A DNA stretch of 64,000 nucleotides from Heloderma charlesbogerti (lineage: Eukaryota; Chordata; Lepidosauria; Squamata; Helodermatidae), in the NCBI GenBank assembly GCA_026122225.1, contig JANEZZ010000805.1, positions 744,001 to 808,000 of the forward strand. Direction: 5' to 3'. Below the pieces are notes generated by a model. The model was not told where the DNA came from, did not search any database, and was given only the letters and a program-made list of their open reading frames with translations. Numbering within the stretch: position 1 is the stretch's first letter; each line of letters begins with the position of its first letter. Positions 12,032-23,502 of this stretch are shown piece by piece. The translations under genes and the position numbers were made by a program.

Positions 12032-12526
12032 CAGTGGTCTCCAAAGTGGGGTAAGTGCACCCCAGGGGGTTGTAAGGCCTCGGGCCTGTAACCTGAGTAA
12101 CCAGTAGTTTTAGAGAGACTTAGAGATCTATAATGCTCTTTGCTTATGCCCAATTTCCTTGCTAGTGGGCCTCTTGGCTGGTATGATGAGTCAAAGGTTG
12201 ATATTGCCACCACAGCACATTCCATCTAACAAGCTCTGAATCTTATCAGGGCACCTGAGAAGTGAGGCTCTGTTTACAGGTGTCTGTGCTGGGAAAGTTC
12301 TGATTGTCTCCCCTCTGATGTGGGGCTGTTAGGCTAGGCTGGGAAAGTTACGGATGAATGCTAATTAATGCTTGCTGCTGTCATGCTGCCCACCTGCTAA
12401 CATGTATAATATAAGACCCATTGTACCCCTTGGATCTGGGTTCAGAGAAGCTGTCTGATCCAACCATTGGGTATGCCTGTGCACTGTAAGTACTCCTTGT
12501 AAGCAAACCGGGATCTGGCTTAACAC

Positions 12527-13507
12527 TAGGGATGTATGAATCCCTTACCTGGTTCCAGTAGGGGCATCCGCTGGGGGGGAGGGACTCCGTCCCTCCCCCC
12601 GGAATCCTCAACGGGGGGGGGAGGCAATCTGGTCCTTCCACCCGGAATCCTGCCCGGCCGGCTCTGCTCCGCAGCAACTCCATGGAGCAGCCGGCCAGGG
12701 CCATCCACAGCCAGACTTCCAGCTGTGGACGGGCTGTTGCAGACGCAAATGGCGGCCACCATAGCGGCCACCATTTGTGTCCTTCCAGGCTGCCGTGATA
12801 GGCTACGTAAGTATTTATGTAGCCTATCACAGCATGCCCACCCCCCAAAAAACAGCGTACGCAAATGGCGGCGGCTACGGTGGCCGCCATTTGCGTTCCC
12901 TATTTTCCCCGTTCTAGCCTATGTAAATATTTACATAGGCAATTACGGCGAAAAAAACAGGGGACCGCAAATAGCGTAGTGGGCGCTATTTGAGTGTCCT
13001 TTTTTTGCCATAAAACCCTACGTAAATATTTACGTAGGATAAAATGGCGGAAAAATTTTTTTGCGGTTCCCTTTTTTTTTGTTGCCATAATTGCCTATGT
13101 AAATATTTACATAGGCTAGAACGGCGAAAAATAGGGAACGCAAATGGCAGCCGCCATAGCCGCCGCCATTTGTGTACGCTGGGTTTTTTGGGGAGTAGCC
13201 ATGATAGGCTACGTAAATTCTTAAGTCGCCTATCACAGCTGCAAGGATGGCAATGGCAGCTGCAGCAGCCTGGCCGCAGCTGGCCAGGAGACCAGCCGCC
13301 GGAGCCGCCGCCGCCACCGGAGCTGCCGCTGCTGGAACCGCCGCCAAATCCTCCACATCTGCCACATCCACCCCAGGTAAGTTCCATCCTGGGGGATTCC
13401 GCGGGGGGGGCGGGGGGCAGGAGACCGTTCCACCACGGATTCTGGGGGGTGGATTCTAAAGAATCCGGCCTCACTGGAATTCATGGCAGAATTCTCTGCC
13501 ATACCTA
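12527..13507 (+). mobile_element. TAGGG-family element, A to B, nested in the Charlie-like hAT
   Basis: It starts TAGGGATGTATGAATCCCTT and ends GGCAGAATTCTCTGCCATAC-CTA. The perfect TSD CTTAACAC is at 12519-12526 and 13508-13515. The interior runs from A-end tandem GGGGGGGAGGCAATC blocks through nested hairpins centred near 12990, flanked by two long GCAAATGGCGGC arms, to a B-end exon-like block (13253-13376) ending at CCAG|GTAAGT. Confidence 0.93.
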
Positions 13508-13873
13508 CTTAACACTATCTCGGCACATCCAAACCTTAGCAGCCCATGGCCAGGGCAATACAGGGGTACACAAGATGATCCATTGGGGTGCGTGAGCTGC
13601 CTGATAATTAAGCAGCCTCCTGCTGCCCTGACGAGCTGCTACTGTGTGCAATGATGGTGGCGGTAGAGGCAGCAAGGATCGGATGGGAGCCGAGAGGGAA
13701 GCTCCCTGGCATTTCTCTCTCAGCCCCAGTCCTATCCTTCCTCTGCCATGGCCACAGAGAGCAACTGTGCCAGTCTCTGACAGGCACAACAGAGGAAGGC
13801 GTAGTTGCTTGCTCGGCCATGGCACCAGAGCAGCTGCCATCTGCCGAAGGAGCGCAAATTTGTTCCAAATTGG

Positions 13874-14430
13874 CTGACCTTTTCTGCGATGACAAGTGGC
13901 TGTCAGCAGTGTGCTACCTAGCAGATATTTTTGAAAAATATAATCACACTTAATCTGTCCCTTCAAGGTAAAGGTGACGTTTTAACAATGAGTGAGAAAG
14001 TAACTGCTTATTGAAAGGAACTCTTGCTATGGAGAGCGCTTTTCGAAAATGGATGTTTGGAAATGTTTCCACCCGTATGGGATTTTGTTGCTCAAAATGA
14101 TGCAAGTGTGTCACCTATACAAACTCTCATATCTGCTCAATTAAAAAAACTTGGAAACAGAATTTTCTATCCTGTTTAAAATTATTTCAAACACAGAATT
14201 TCAGTGGGTTTTGAACCCATTTGTTAAAAAGATAAAAATGCAACACCTTCCGATCAATTTGTAAGAACAACATCAGGAAAGATGGAAGTTTACTACCTGA
14301 ATTTCAACAAAAACCTTTGTGTGGATGGGACTGAAAAATGAATATCATGATTTAGTAAGCGCAGCCAACAATGCATTTCTTCCATTTGGATCTACGTATC
14401 TTTGTGATCATCTTTTTCAGCTATGACAGC
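13874..14430 (+). pseudogene. hAT transposase remnant (Charlie/ZBED-SCAND3-like, C-terminal part)
   Basis: The frame at 13874-13953 reads LADLFCDDKWLSAVCYLADI, which matches the conserved region of vertebrate hAT transposases related to ZBED5, FAM200 and SCAND3. A frameshift near 13945 moves the match to the next frame (NLSLQGKG, LTMSEKVTAY), where it meets stop codons near 14010 and 14178. Later fragments include GCLEMFPPVWDFV. The transposase would cut and rejoin the element ends if intact. This copy has at least one frameshift and several stops and lacks its N-terminal DNA-binding region, so it is inactive. Its place between matching TIRs and a TSD shows it belongs to the 12032-15684 element. 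The family call is from remembered motif similarity, not a search. Confidence 0.75.
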
Positions 14431-14536
14431 CATTAAAACCAAGTATTCAAATAAATTGAACTTAAAACCAAACCTTTGAATCACTGTATCACAAAGTGTT
14501 AAACCAAGATTTTCAAAAATAATGAAGCCTCTTCAA

Positions 14537-14938
14537 TAGGGATGCCAGAGAATTCTGCCATGGATTTTGCTGAGGCCGAATGCCAGTGCATTCAGCCCCC
14601 CGAAATCCATGGCAGAACGAAGCCCCCACCTCACCCACGAAAGGTGCGCGAAATGGAGCAGTTACCTGCTGCCGTCCGCGCTGACTTGCGAATGGCGGCC
14701 ACGTCTGCAGCTGTCATTCGCTTCCTCATCATAGCTGTGATAGGCTACTTAAATAATTATGTAGCCTATTACGGCAAACAAAAAAACAACAACAGTGGAC
14801 GCAAATGGCGGCGGCTATGGCGTGGAATCTCCGCGGAGCAGACCTGGCCGGAAAGAATTTCAGGGGGAGGGACGGAGCGCCTCCCCCCCACCACGAATGT
14901 CACCCTTCAGAAAGGTAAGTGACTTTCGTACATCCCTA
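14537..14938 (-). mobile_element. Short TAGGG-family element, B to A, nested in the Charlie-like hAT
   Basis: It starts TAGGGATGCCAGAGAATT and ends GGTAAGTGACTTTCG-TACATCCCTA. The flanks CTCTTCAA and ATCTTCAA agree at 7 of 8. At 402 bp it is internally deleted, keeping one GTGATAGGCTACTTAAA hairpin. The A-end donor (GT at 14915) is intact. Confidence 0.88.
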
Positions 14939-15020
14939 ATCTTCAATCACATTGCTCTCACTAAAACATATTATTGTTAATATTTTTAAGGAGAGCAAAA
15001 GGGTTTTTATACTGGGAGGG

Positions 15021-15470
15021 AGTAATCCTATCTGGATTGATGGTCGCCTCTGAGCCCGGGGGCAACCGCCTATCCAGTGCAGTGTGAGAGGAGTGGTGAG
15101 GAGCAGATCTCCTCCTCACTCCCCCCACCCTGCTTTCATGGCTAGACAGCCGATTTTGGCTGTCTAGCTTTGGAACCTCGGAGCCTGGGAAGCAGCAGCC
15201 GGACAACACATAGGATATGCAGTACCAGCATTTCCAACTTCCCCACCCTGCCCCACCCCCGGGAATGTCCCGTTTTCACCACTCCACACTGCTCTTCTGA
15301 GCATGGAATGTGGGGCTTATCCATGCTGCCTACGAGGTGGTGCAGGAGGTAGCGCAGGAGGGGGTGGGGGGGTTCTCTGGGAACCAACCTCGGAGCGCAG
15401 GCTCCAAGGCTGGTTTCTGGGAACCAACTTATCCTATGGCTGTTTAGCCACTGATATAGGAGTGCGCCCT
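15021..15470. repeat. Nested repeat with GCTAGACAGCC hairpin
   Basis: It contains GGCTAGACAGCCGATTTTGG followed by CTGTCTAGC, and GTAATCCTATCTGG near its left edge against ATATAGGAGTGCGC near its right edge. It is a diverged relative of 4560-4801. The boundaries are approximate. Confidence 0.45.
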
Positions 15471-15692
15471 TGGACAATATTTTTTAAAATAATTTGTTTT
15501 ATTATTTCATCTTTATCTCACCCTTTTTTAATTTCTATTTTTGTGTATGTTTCATAATGTACACAATACATTAGTACAGTAGTACATGTATATCATTTAT
15601 AAATAAATATACATAGATTGGGGAAGTGTGCTCAAAAATGTTTTACTGATGGGGTGCACGATCAAAAAAGTTTGGAGACCACTGGGCTAGGG

Positions 15693-16948
15693 TGAGGGAT
15701 ACTTGAATGGAAGTACAGATGATAGAAAAGCAAACATGGAGAGTGGACAAAAGAACAAAAAAAGTGAAAAGCAGACCAAACAGTGAAAGGCAGTTAGTAA
15801 CAGCAATGAGGAAAGTGACCTCATCATAATTCATCATTTGCTCACCAATTTATGAATCCAGTATTAGAAACTCAGATGAAATTTCTCTGTTATTATGAGA
15901 TTTCAAAGTATCTTTGAATTTTTGCACATCCATGTCTCCAAAGTGCACCTTGAGAACATGGTGAGCATAATATGACATTTTTTTCCAGCCTGTGCATCAT
16001 GTTATGTGTCACAATGCTTTCCTTCTCTGATTGGCTGTTATCAATGTGCTTTGTTTACAATAGGAGACCAATATGGAACCACAGGTGGAAGCAGAACAAT
16101 CAGAAACAGCAACAAAAATGTTCATATGTCGTAGCCCTTGGCATGTTGCTGATGCTCTCAAAGAGGGGATGGTGAAGTTTAGGTGCATAGTCCTGCCAGC
16201 CACACAGACTGTGCAGGTACAGAAAATCTACCCTGACTCATAAGCAACCTTAGTTTGAAACACAAAAATACAATTATTCATTGTATCAAAGTCAGGGATC
16301 ATTATTCATTCAAGAACCTATTTGATGCAATTTACATCCATACTAATTTCAAGTTTCAGTGGCATCATTAATTAGAAATACAACACAGAGGAGGAAAATA
16401 AGAAGATAAGATCTATGAGGGATAGATAAATAAAATAGTACTAGGAGGAGAAATGCTGACATTTGTCTGTTTCAGGCAAGATGCTCTGACATCTGTCCAG
16501 ATTATATCTATGTTTCAATTGCTTCCTGATACATCACCTTTCAGACTTTAATCATCTTTATATGGATCCTCAAATCCAAAAGATATTTACTGTTTTTTGA
16601 CATGATGACATCCATCTCAATACATTTCTATGCAGTATCCATTTTAGGAAAATTTTAGGCTATATATGGCCAGAAAATGCCTTGTCCCACACTGATCTAG
16701 GAAATAATTTAAAACTGTCCATCACAGGCTCTACAGAAAATACTTAAATCTAAGGTCATACCATTCCAGCCTTTGGTGGGGGGAACGATGCACATTCATT
16801 TTATGTGAACAAGGGTTTTAAAATATAACAATGAGAGTAAGCCAAATGAAAGAACCACTAGTATGAAATCTTCAACATACACATTACTTCGCCGTCTTCA
16901 AAATACACTTTCATATTTAATTGCCTTAAATGTGTACATTGTTATGAT
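15693..16948. other. Unique-looking sequence
   Basis: AT-rich, with no repeat ends or coding similarity recognised. Confidence 0.45.
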
Positions 16949-17541
16949 TAGGGATGTTGGAAAATTCTGCCATGGACCCCAATGAGGCCGGATTCCAAGA
17001 ATCCAGCACTATTGGTGTCCGTGGCGGAATGGAGCACTCACCTCCGCGCCCCTCCGGGTTCTGTCCAGGCCACCTCCTCCATGCGGTGATCCTGCGGAGC
17101 CAGCCGCCGGTTCCACAGTACTGGTGATACAGCTGGCCACCACTGCCATGCCGTATTGCCGTGCTAAGTCCGGATGCAAATGGCGTCCACTACACCATTT
17201 ACGTCCCTGTTTTCACACGATAGGCTATGCAAATTATATTTACGTAGATATTTGTGTAGCCTATCGTGTGAAAAAACAGGGACGCACTTTTTTATGTGAT
17301 AGGCTATGCAAATATCTACATAAAAATTTGCATAGCCTATCACGTGAAAATAGGGACGCAAATGGCGTAGTGGACACTATTTGTGTCCGGACCTAGCACA
17401 GTGATACGGCACGTCCGGGCCGGCTCCGCAGGATCACTGCTGAGCGGAGCTGGCCCAGACGGATTCTGAGGGGAGGGAGGGATCACCTCCCCCCCATGGA
17501 CCCCCCCACCCAGAACGGGGTAAGTGATCCGCCCACCCCTA
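16949..17541 (-). mobile_element. TAGGG-family element, B to A
   Basis: It starts TAGGGATGTTGGAAAATTCT and ends GGGTAAGTGATCCGCCCACC-CCTA. The perfect TSD GTTATGAT is at 16941-16948 and 17542-17549. The centre has three hairpins of the TGATAGGCTATGCAAAT type and GCAAATGGCGT arms near 17175 and 17355. Confidence 0.93.
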
Positions 17542-17549
17542 GTTATGAT

Positions 17550-18337
17550 CATGCCTAAAAGACTAATATTTTTAGACTTTCAACATTCACAACACACTAA
17601 CAATGTGAAATGTCTCAAGTGAAAGACTCACTGTTGTGTGAGCAAGCACATAGGTCCAATGGTCAGGTAATAATCTCCCACCATAGGGGGAACAATCTAA
17701 TACACATGAAAACCTATGCACCAAGTTAGAAAACAGGCGGAGCTCACTAAATACATGCAGCTGTAGAGCACATAAGCACAGTCAGGTGCCCACATTAATT
17801 AGGTCCAAAAATTAAGTTCTTCTACCTTCCCAGTACATTATTTCAGTTGAAATGCCAAGACATTTGCCTGAGACAACTGCAGCTCTTCCATTCTGATACA
17901 TATTGACTGAATTTGCACCTCCTGGACTATTGTGGGATTCAGAAATTAGTTATCCATTGGATTTCGCACTTCCCAAATTTTCAAATGCAGTTCTCAGCTA
18001 AAAAAAAAAGTGTATTAAAGTATGTTTTAAAATGTGATATAGGCAGAATGTAGATTGGGATCTACTAGTTGATTTTGAGTAGATTGGCAAGGCCAATTGT
18101 CTAAAATTACCTGCAATTAAAAAGCTTCCCAGCCCCCTTAAATGAGGTTATGAAAAAAGACTGCTTGGAGGAAACACCAGGAGTGGATTTGGGGGTGAAA
18201 GAACTTGTGAGCTTGGTTCTGGTACTGATCACAAATTCCTGGGCTTAGCACTTGCCATTATTTTGCACCTGACTTGGTTGGTGGCCCTCAGGACTCCAGT
18301 AAAAAAACGAGTAGATCACACAAGCCTGACATCTGCT
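17550..18337. other. Unique-looking sequence
   Basis: No recognisable feature apart from an A-run at 18001-18010. Confidence 0.4.
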
Positions 18338-18781
18338 TAGGGATGTCGTGGGAGTCCAGGAAAGGGGTGGAGTCTGGCGGACAGACATCCCCCCACTCAG
18401 CCTCCCAGTCTCCAGTCTGCAGACAGCTGTGCTTGCCTGACTTGGCACATGCTGGTGGACCTGCTGGTTTTGCATAAAAATGGCAGCTTGGCCTTTTTTG
18501 TAAATGCCCATTTATGCAAATGGCAGCTGTTAAGAGGCTATTTACACAAGATTACAGGCATAAATGGACCATTTACGCTTGTAATCTTGCGTAAATGGCT
18601 ACTTTACAGCCACCATTTGCATAAATGGGCATTTATGAAAAAGGCCGAGCTGCCATTTTTATGCAAAACTGTGGCTCAGCAAGGGATTGGGCAGCTTGCT
18701 GGGTGCCCATGGGCTGCCTGGCAGCTTGCCATGCACAGTGAACAGTGTCAGGTGGCCAGCAAGGTGAGGATGGGGATGCCC
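18338..18781. mobile_element. TAGGG-terminated element, family C, with long nested hairpin
   Basis: It starts TAGGGATGTCGTGGGAGTCC like 28831. A hairpin of about 200 bp spans roughly 18470-18668: outer arms TTTTGCATAAAAATGGCAGC and GCTGCCATTTTTATGCAAAA, inner arms around GCCATTTACGC-type cores near 18555. The right end is decayed (GGGGATGCCCA) and no TSD was found. Confidence 0.65.
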
Positions 18782-18789
18782 ACTTGTGT

Positions 18790-19951
18790 TTTATAATGTA
18801 TATTTTGAAAGTATGTTTATAATATGTATTTAAAAACGTATTTGAATATTGATTTTTGTTTTAAATTCAGATGAATGTAGAAATGGGATGGAATGGACTT
18901 ACACGTGAAAGTGGCATAGACCGCAATAGACTTATTCATCTATCTGTAGATGCGTCATAATTTTTTTTGCAATACAGAGCTGGCATCAGTTTTATTCTTA
19001 TTTGGCTCTCTCCTTTGAGGCTGACCTCAATATAACCAACTGTTAGAGTTATATCAAGATCCTTGAACATTAATAAACACCACAGACAAAAGGGATATGA
19101 AACGTTAAAGATAAACAAATTCCAGGAAGTAACCTATGGCTTCTAAAAGATGCAGAACTTCTGGGAACTGAGGAACCAGATATACTAACCGGTATTTCAC
19201 AAGAACGTCACCAGTGGCATCTATTTTGAGGAGAATGAAGCAAAAAAGTCTGCTAATGTGTTATTCATGTCGTCTTACTGAATCTCGAATATAGGAGGCT
19301 GCAAATTTGAATTACGCCTACCCATCTCCATCCTTCCCCTTCCACTCTCCCCAACTTTCTTCTGTCCTTGCCTTGTCCCAGGCAATGAGCTACAAGATGT
19401 TACTACCAGCTGTTATAAATAAATCATTTTTGCAGATGTGGCTGGAGAAATAAGACCTGGAGTGTTTCAGAAGAGCTAAGAAGCCTATTATTCTGCCACT
19501 TCTCTTAGAGATCTTTAGAGACTAACACCACATTCCTAAATGTACAAGTTTGGAAATAACCTTTATTTATCCCAGTGGAACTCACTCCCAAATAAATAAG
19601 TACAAGATGACTGGGGCATAAGCATGGGATTAACCATTCTGCTGAGGATGCTGCAGAGTAGCAACCCAGTTATAAGCATTTTTACCTGGAAGAAAGTCCT
19701 GCCATGTTCAGTGGGCCATACATCAAAGTATATACCTGTTGGATCATGGAATATCCTAAAACCAAACTAAATACAAAGATGGAGGTCAGTTCTGTTCCTT
19801 CACACATTCACTGCCAAATGTCTTTATGTGAAGGAACAACACAGTATGACAGTGCACAATCCAACATAGTCATGCTGAATCCCTATAAACCAGGCTGGGG
19901 CGGGGGAGAGATCTGAAACTCAGCAGAGCTGAACCTATCCCATGCCAAGCC
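18790..19951. other. Unique-looking sequence
   Basis: No repeat ends or coding similarity recognised. Confidence 0.4.
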
Positions 19952-21633
19952 TAGGGATGTACGAAAGTCACTTACCTTTTCGCAGGGGTGCTTCGTGGTG
20001 GGAGGGAGGCGCTTCGCTTCTACCCCCAAAGTTCAAGCATGGGGGGGAGGCGTCCCGCCTCACCCGCCCAAAATACAGGCGGGGGGGAGGCGCCCCGCCT
20101 CGCCCGGCCGAAATTCAGGCCGGGGAGAAGCGCCCCATCTCCCCGGCCGCGAAACAAAAAGTAAAAAAAACAAAAACAAAAACCCATGATAGGCTACGTG
20201 ACTTTGAAAAAAAAAAGTGCGTACCCTTTGGGGGAAAAAAAAAGCGCGTACGCAAATGGCGGCGCCCATGGGCGCCGCCATTTGCGTACGCACTTTTTTT
20301 TCCTAAAGTTACCCGTGATAAGCTACGTAAACATTTACGTAGCCTATCACAGCTGACATTAAAAATCTAGCCGTGATAGGCTACATGAATCATTACGTAG
20401 CCTATCACATTTTTTTTTTAAATTTTATTTTACTGGGAAATGGTGGCGGCGGCAGTCGGTCGGAAGTAGGGGTGCACGAAAGTCACTTACCTGGTCTCGC
20501 AGCTTGCTTCGCAGTGGGGGGGAGGCGCTTCGCTGCTCCCCCCGAAGTTCAGGCCGGGGGGGAGGCTTCCCTCCTCGCCCGGCTGAAATTCAGGCCGGAG
20601 GGGAGGCTTCCTGCCTCGCCCAGCCGAAATTCAGGCCGGTGAGAAGCGCCCTGTCTCCCCGGCCGTGAACTTCAAAAGAAAAAAAAAATGCCCCTGTGAT
20701 AGGCTACGTAACGATTAACGTAGCCTATCACAGCTAGATCTGCAAAGTCAGCCGTGATAGGCTACGTTAATCATCACGTAGCCTATCACGGGTGACTTTG
20801 AAAAAAAAAATAGCGCGTACGCAAATGGCGGCCCCCATAGGGAGCTGCCATTCGCGTTCCTTATTTGGTCGCTGTAGTCTACGTAAAGATTTATGTAGAC
20901 TACGGCGAAAATAAGGGCAATGCTATTTGCGTTGCCCTTATTTTCACCGTTGTCTACGTACATCTTTACGTAGACTACAGGGACCAAATAAGGAACGCGA
21001 ATGGCGGCTCCCTATGGGGGCCGCCATTAGCCGTACGTGCTTTTTTTTTTTTTCAAAGTCATCAGTGATAGGCTACGTGATGATTAACGTAGCCTATCAT
21101 GGCTGACTTTGCAAATCTAGCCATGATAGGCTATGTTAATCGTTACGTAGCCTATCACAGGGGCATTTTTTTTTTTTAACTTTGCTTGTAATGGCGGCGG
21201 CGGCAGCCGGTCGAAAGACCGGCTGCCATCCCCACCCCTGACGAAGACCTGCCGAACTGCCGCCGGGACCCGCCGCTGGGAGGGACATTTGTGAAAGGTA
21301 AGTCCCATCCCAGGGGGGGGCGGGGGGCGGGGGGGGCGGAGAATTTCTCCCCGAACAACCTTCGGAGGACCGAATGTGTTGGCGCTTGGCCCCCCGAAGT
21401 TTCGGGGAGAAATTCTCCCTCATCCCTAGTCGCAAGACCGGACGCCGCCCTCACCCCCGCTGAAACACCGCCGAAACGCTGCCGGGACCCGCCGCCGAGA
21501 GGGACATTCGACAGAGGTAAGTCCCATCCCGGGGGGGGGCGGGGGCAGAGAATTTCCCCACCAATTTTGGGGGGCCAAATGCATTGGCATTCGGCCTCCC
21601 CAAGATTCGTGGAGAAATTCTCCGCCTTCCCTA
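19952..21633 (+). mobile_element. TAGGG-family element, A to B, carrying a nested copy
   Basis: It starts TAGGGATGTACGAAAGTCAC and reaches a B end at 21633 (GGAGAAATTCTCCGCCTTCC-CTA). The A end has four tandem GGGGGGGAGGCG(C/T) blocks. It is interrupted by 20467-21428, which landed in its own B-end exon-like hairpin. The outer flanks do not match, so the right boundary is tentative; sequence of the same family continues to 22153. Confidence 0.7.
20467..21428 (+). mobile_element. TAGGG-family element, A to B, nested in another copy
   Basis: It starts TAGGGGTGCACGAAAGTCAC and ends AGAAATTCTCCCTCATCCC-TA. The flanks GTCGGAAG and GTCGCAAG agree at 7 of 8. The interior (about 20695-21170) is a mirror-symmetric hairpin string. 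The B-end block runs 21191-21297 (107 nt, with an internal stop) to AAAG|GTAAGT. The insertion point is the apex of the host copy's GGTC/GACC hairpin. Confidence 0.9.
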
Positions 21634-22153
21634 CAAAACAAAAGAAAAACACGCATACGCAAATGGTGGCGGCCATGGCCACCACCATTTGCGGTCCTTA
21701 TTTTGACACGTCTTAGTCTACGTAAACATTTACGTAGACTAAGACGGCGAAAATAAGGGGAACGAAAATAGCGTAGACGCTATGCTATTTGCGTTCCCCT
21801 TATTTTCGCTGTCTTAGTCTACGTAAATGTTTACGTAGACTAAGATGTGCCAAAATAAAGAACGCACGTTTTTGTTTTTTGTTTTAAAACAGCCATGACA
21901 GGCTATGTAAACATTTCTGTAGCCTATCACGGCTGACCACAGGGACGGAAATGGCGGTGGCTACAGCCGCCGCCTTTTGCGTCTTTCCTAGCCAGCAGCC
22001 AGATGTCCGGCGGCCGGCGGAGCCGGCCGGCGTCTCCACAGAATCGCTGTGGAGCACAGCCAGCCGGCCAGGATTCCAGGGGGGAGGGATGGAACGCCTC
22101 CCCTCCACCATCAACATAATCCGCGGAAAGGAAATCACTTTTGTACATCCCTA
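21634..22153. mobile_element. TAGGG-family partial element ending in an A end
   Basis: It has GCAAATGGTGGC/GCCACCATTTGC arms near 21658-21692, two TAGTCTACGTAAA hairpins around an AACGAAAATAGCG/CGCTATGCTATTTGCGTT core, and a terminus AATCACTTTTGTACATCC-CTA with a damaged donor (GGAAATCAC). It lacks its own left terminus and directly follows the composite at 19952-21633. Confidence 0.65.
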
Positions 22154-22423
22154 TTTGCAACCTGCTTGTTTATCTGCCTCTCATTCTAGCCCAGGCAAAA
22201 GAGATGAAGAGGAGAACACGCAGTAGAGCCCTTGCCTGCTTGCCTTTTGGCTCTCTGCCTGCCAAGAAAGCTGTTGGCAGCAATGATAAGGAAGAGGAGG
22301 AGTGGGAACAGGAGATGGTGGCCATGTGAGGGAGGGAGCCCACAGAGGATGTCTTGCCCAAAGGCTCTCGGAAATCTAGAGCCAGCTCTGTCCCCCACCT
22401 TGCCTGCCCATGCTGCGTTTTAA

Positions 22424-22766
22424 AACTGCGCCATGACGGACAGCATCCATGGTCCGCCCAGACGGAGGCGATTTTTTTTTTCGTCATGAGGAAAAATATG
22501 CAAATAATTACATACGTATTTATGTAAGTAATTCCATAATTTACCTTAGTACGTAACATTTAGCATATTGTTCCCCATTTCATTCAATGTTTCCTCAGCA
22601 GAAACTTACGTATTTTCCTACGAATTTATAGGCGTAAATTTTGGGAAAGTAAAAAAATCATCTGAAAGTCCACAGACTCAGCATGGCCTGAGGGGGTCGC
22701 TCCACAGCGGATTCTGCATGTCAGAATTTTAGAAATCCAAGCTCATTTTAGTCCATCACATCCCTA
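22424..22766. mobile_element. Degenerate element ending CATCCCTA
   Basis: The right end reads GCTCATTTTAGTCCATCACA-TCCCTA. Inside are inverted ACATACGTATTTATGTAAGT-type motifs and a GCGGATTCTGCATGTCAGAA block similar to B ends. The left edge is approximate and there is no TSD. Confidence 0.4.
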
Positions 22767-23324
22767 CCCCATATTACTTCACTTCACAGGGACCTGATGT
22801 GATCATGTCCTCACTAGGGATGGACAGAGCATTCTATTTCCAGTCTGTTTCATTCTTGCATGTGTTCATTCCTAAATCCATTCCATCATGTTTCCGCATT
22901 TTTAAAAAATGTCCAGCTTTTGTTTTTGTTTTAAAAAAACCCTGGAAGATTCTAGGTAAAGGATTAAGAAGATACAGAAAGAAAGCGAGCCTCAGTGTGT
23001 GTTTCTATATGGCAGCTGGCTGCTTAAGTGTGAAAGAAGAAGAAGGATAATAGCAGGGCAAAAAAAGAAGGAAAATAGCAGGGTAGAAGTTCTCCGGAGC
23101 CCCAAGTAATGGCTCAGTCAACACAGAGACCCTATATCCTTTATTCCAATGCTGTGAAGACACACTTTAACCCAGGGGAGAAAGACTGGCATCTTTCTGC
23201 TATAATGAATTGAGGTAATCTATTGCTTTTGAAGCTTTAGGAAAGCCGCACTGAAGAAAACCCTGCCCTTTCCTCTCAGGTATTTGGCAGTGTATAATGA
23301 GTCTCTTGATTGTCTCTGGCTGAT
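22767..23324. other. Unique-looking sequence
   Basis: No feature recognised; a TAGGGATGGACAG string at about 22814 has no partner end. Confidence 0.4.
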
Positions 23325-23502
23325 TGCTTTTGTTTTCTATACATGTTGCTGTTGTTGTTGTGTGTATTTGTTCTATGTTATTACATTAATGGTTTTATAC
23401 TCTTACATAATGTATTTTAATGATTTTTAAAGTTTATGAACCACCCAGGGCATTTCAGCTATGGGGTGGTATAGAAATATAATAAATGAATGAATGAATA
23501 AG
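23325..23502 (+). mobile_element. L2-type LINE 3' tail
   Basis: It contains TGAACCACCCAGGGCATTTC, GGGTGGTATAGAAATATAAT and an (AATG)n tail, the standard L2 3' end seen elsewhere in the window. It is 5' truncated with no coding part left. Confidence 0.7.

Larger units (their letters stand above)
12032..15684 (+). mobile_element. Charlie-like hAT transposon with decayed transposase and nested insertions
   Basis: The terminal inverted repeats are CAGTGGTCTCCAAAGTGGGG on the left and TTTGGAGACCACTG on the right, and both subterminal regions carry the GGGGTGCAC motif or its complement. The flanks GGCTAGAG and GGCTAGGG agree at 7 of 8, an 8-bp TSD. The body holds a broken transposase (13874-14430), two nested TAGGG elements (12527-13507 and 14537-14938) and a repeat with a GCTAGACAGCC hairpin (about 15021-15470). 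Confidence 0.85.

Noticed and set aside
12536..13595. Overlapping open frames of 100-180 codons on both strands
   Set aside because: They are translations of GC-rich hairpins in a TAGGG element; similar frames occur in every copy on both strands.
19952..22153. One single 2.2-kb element with two A ends
   Set aside because: An internal B terminus at 21633 and non-matching flanks argue for at least two joined pieces.
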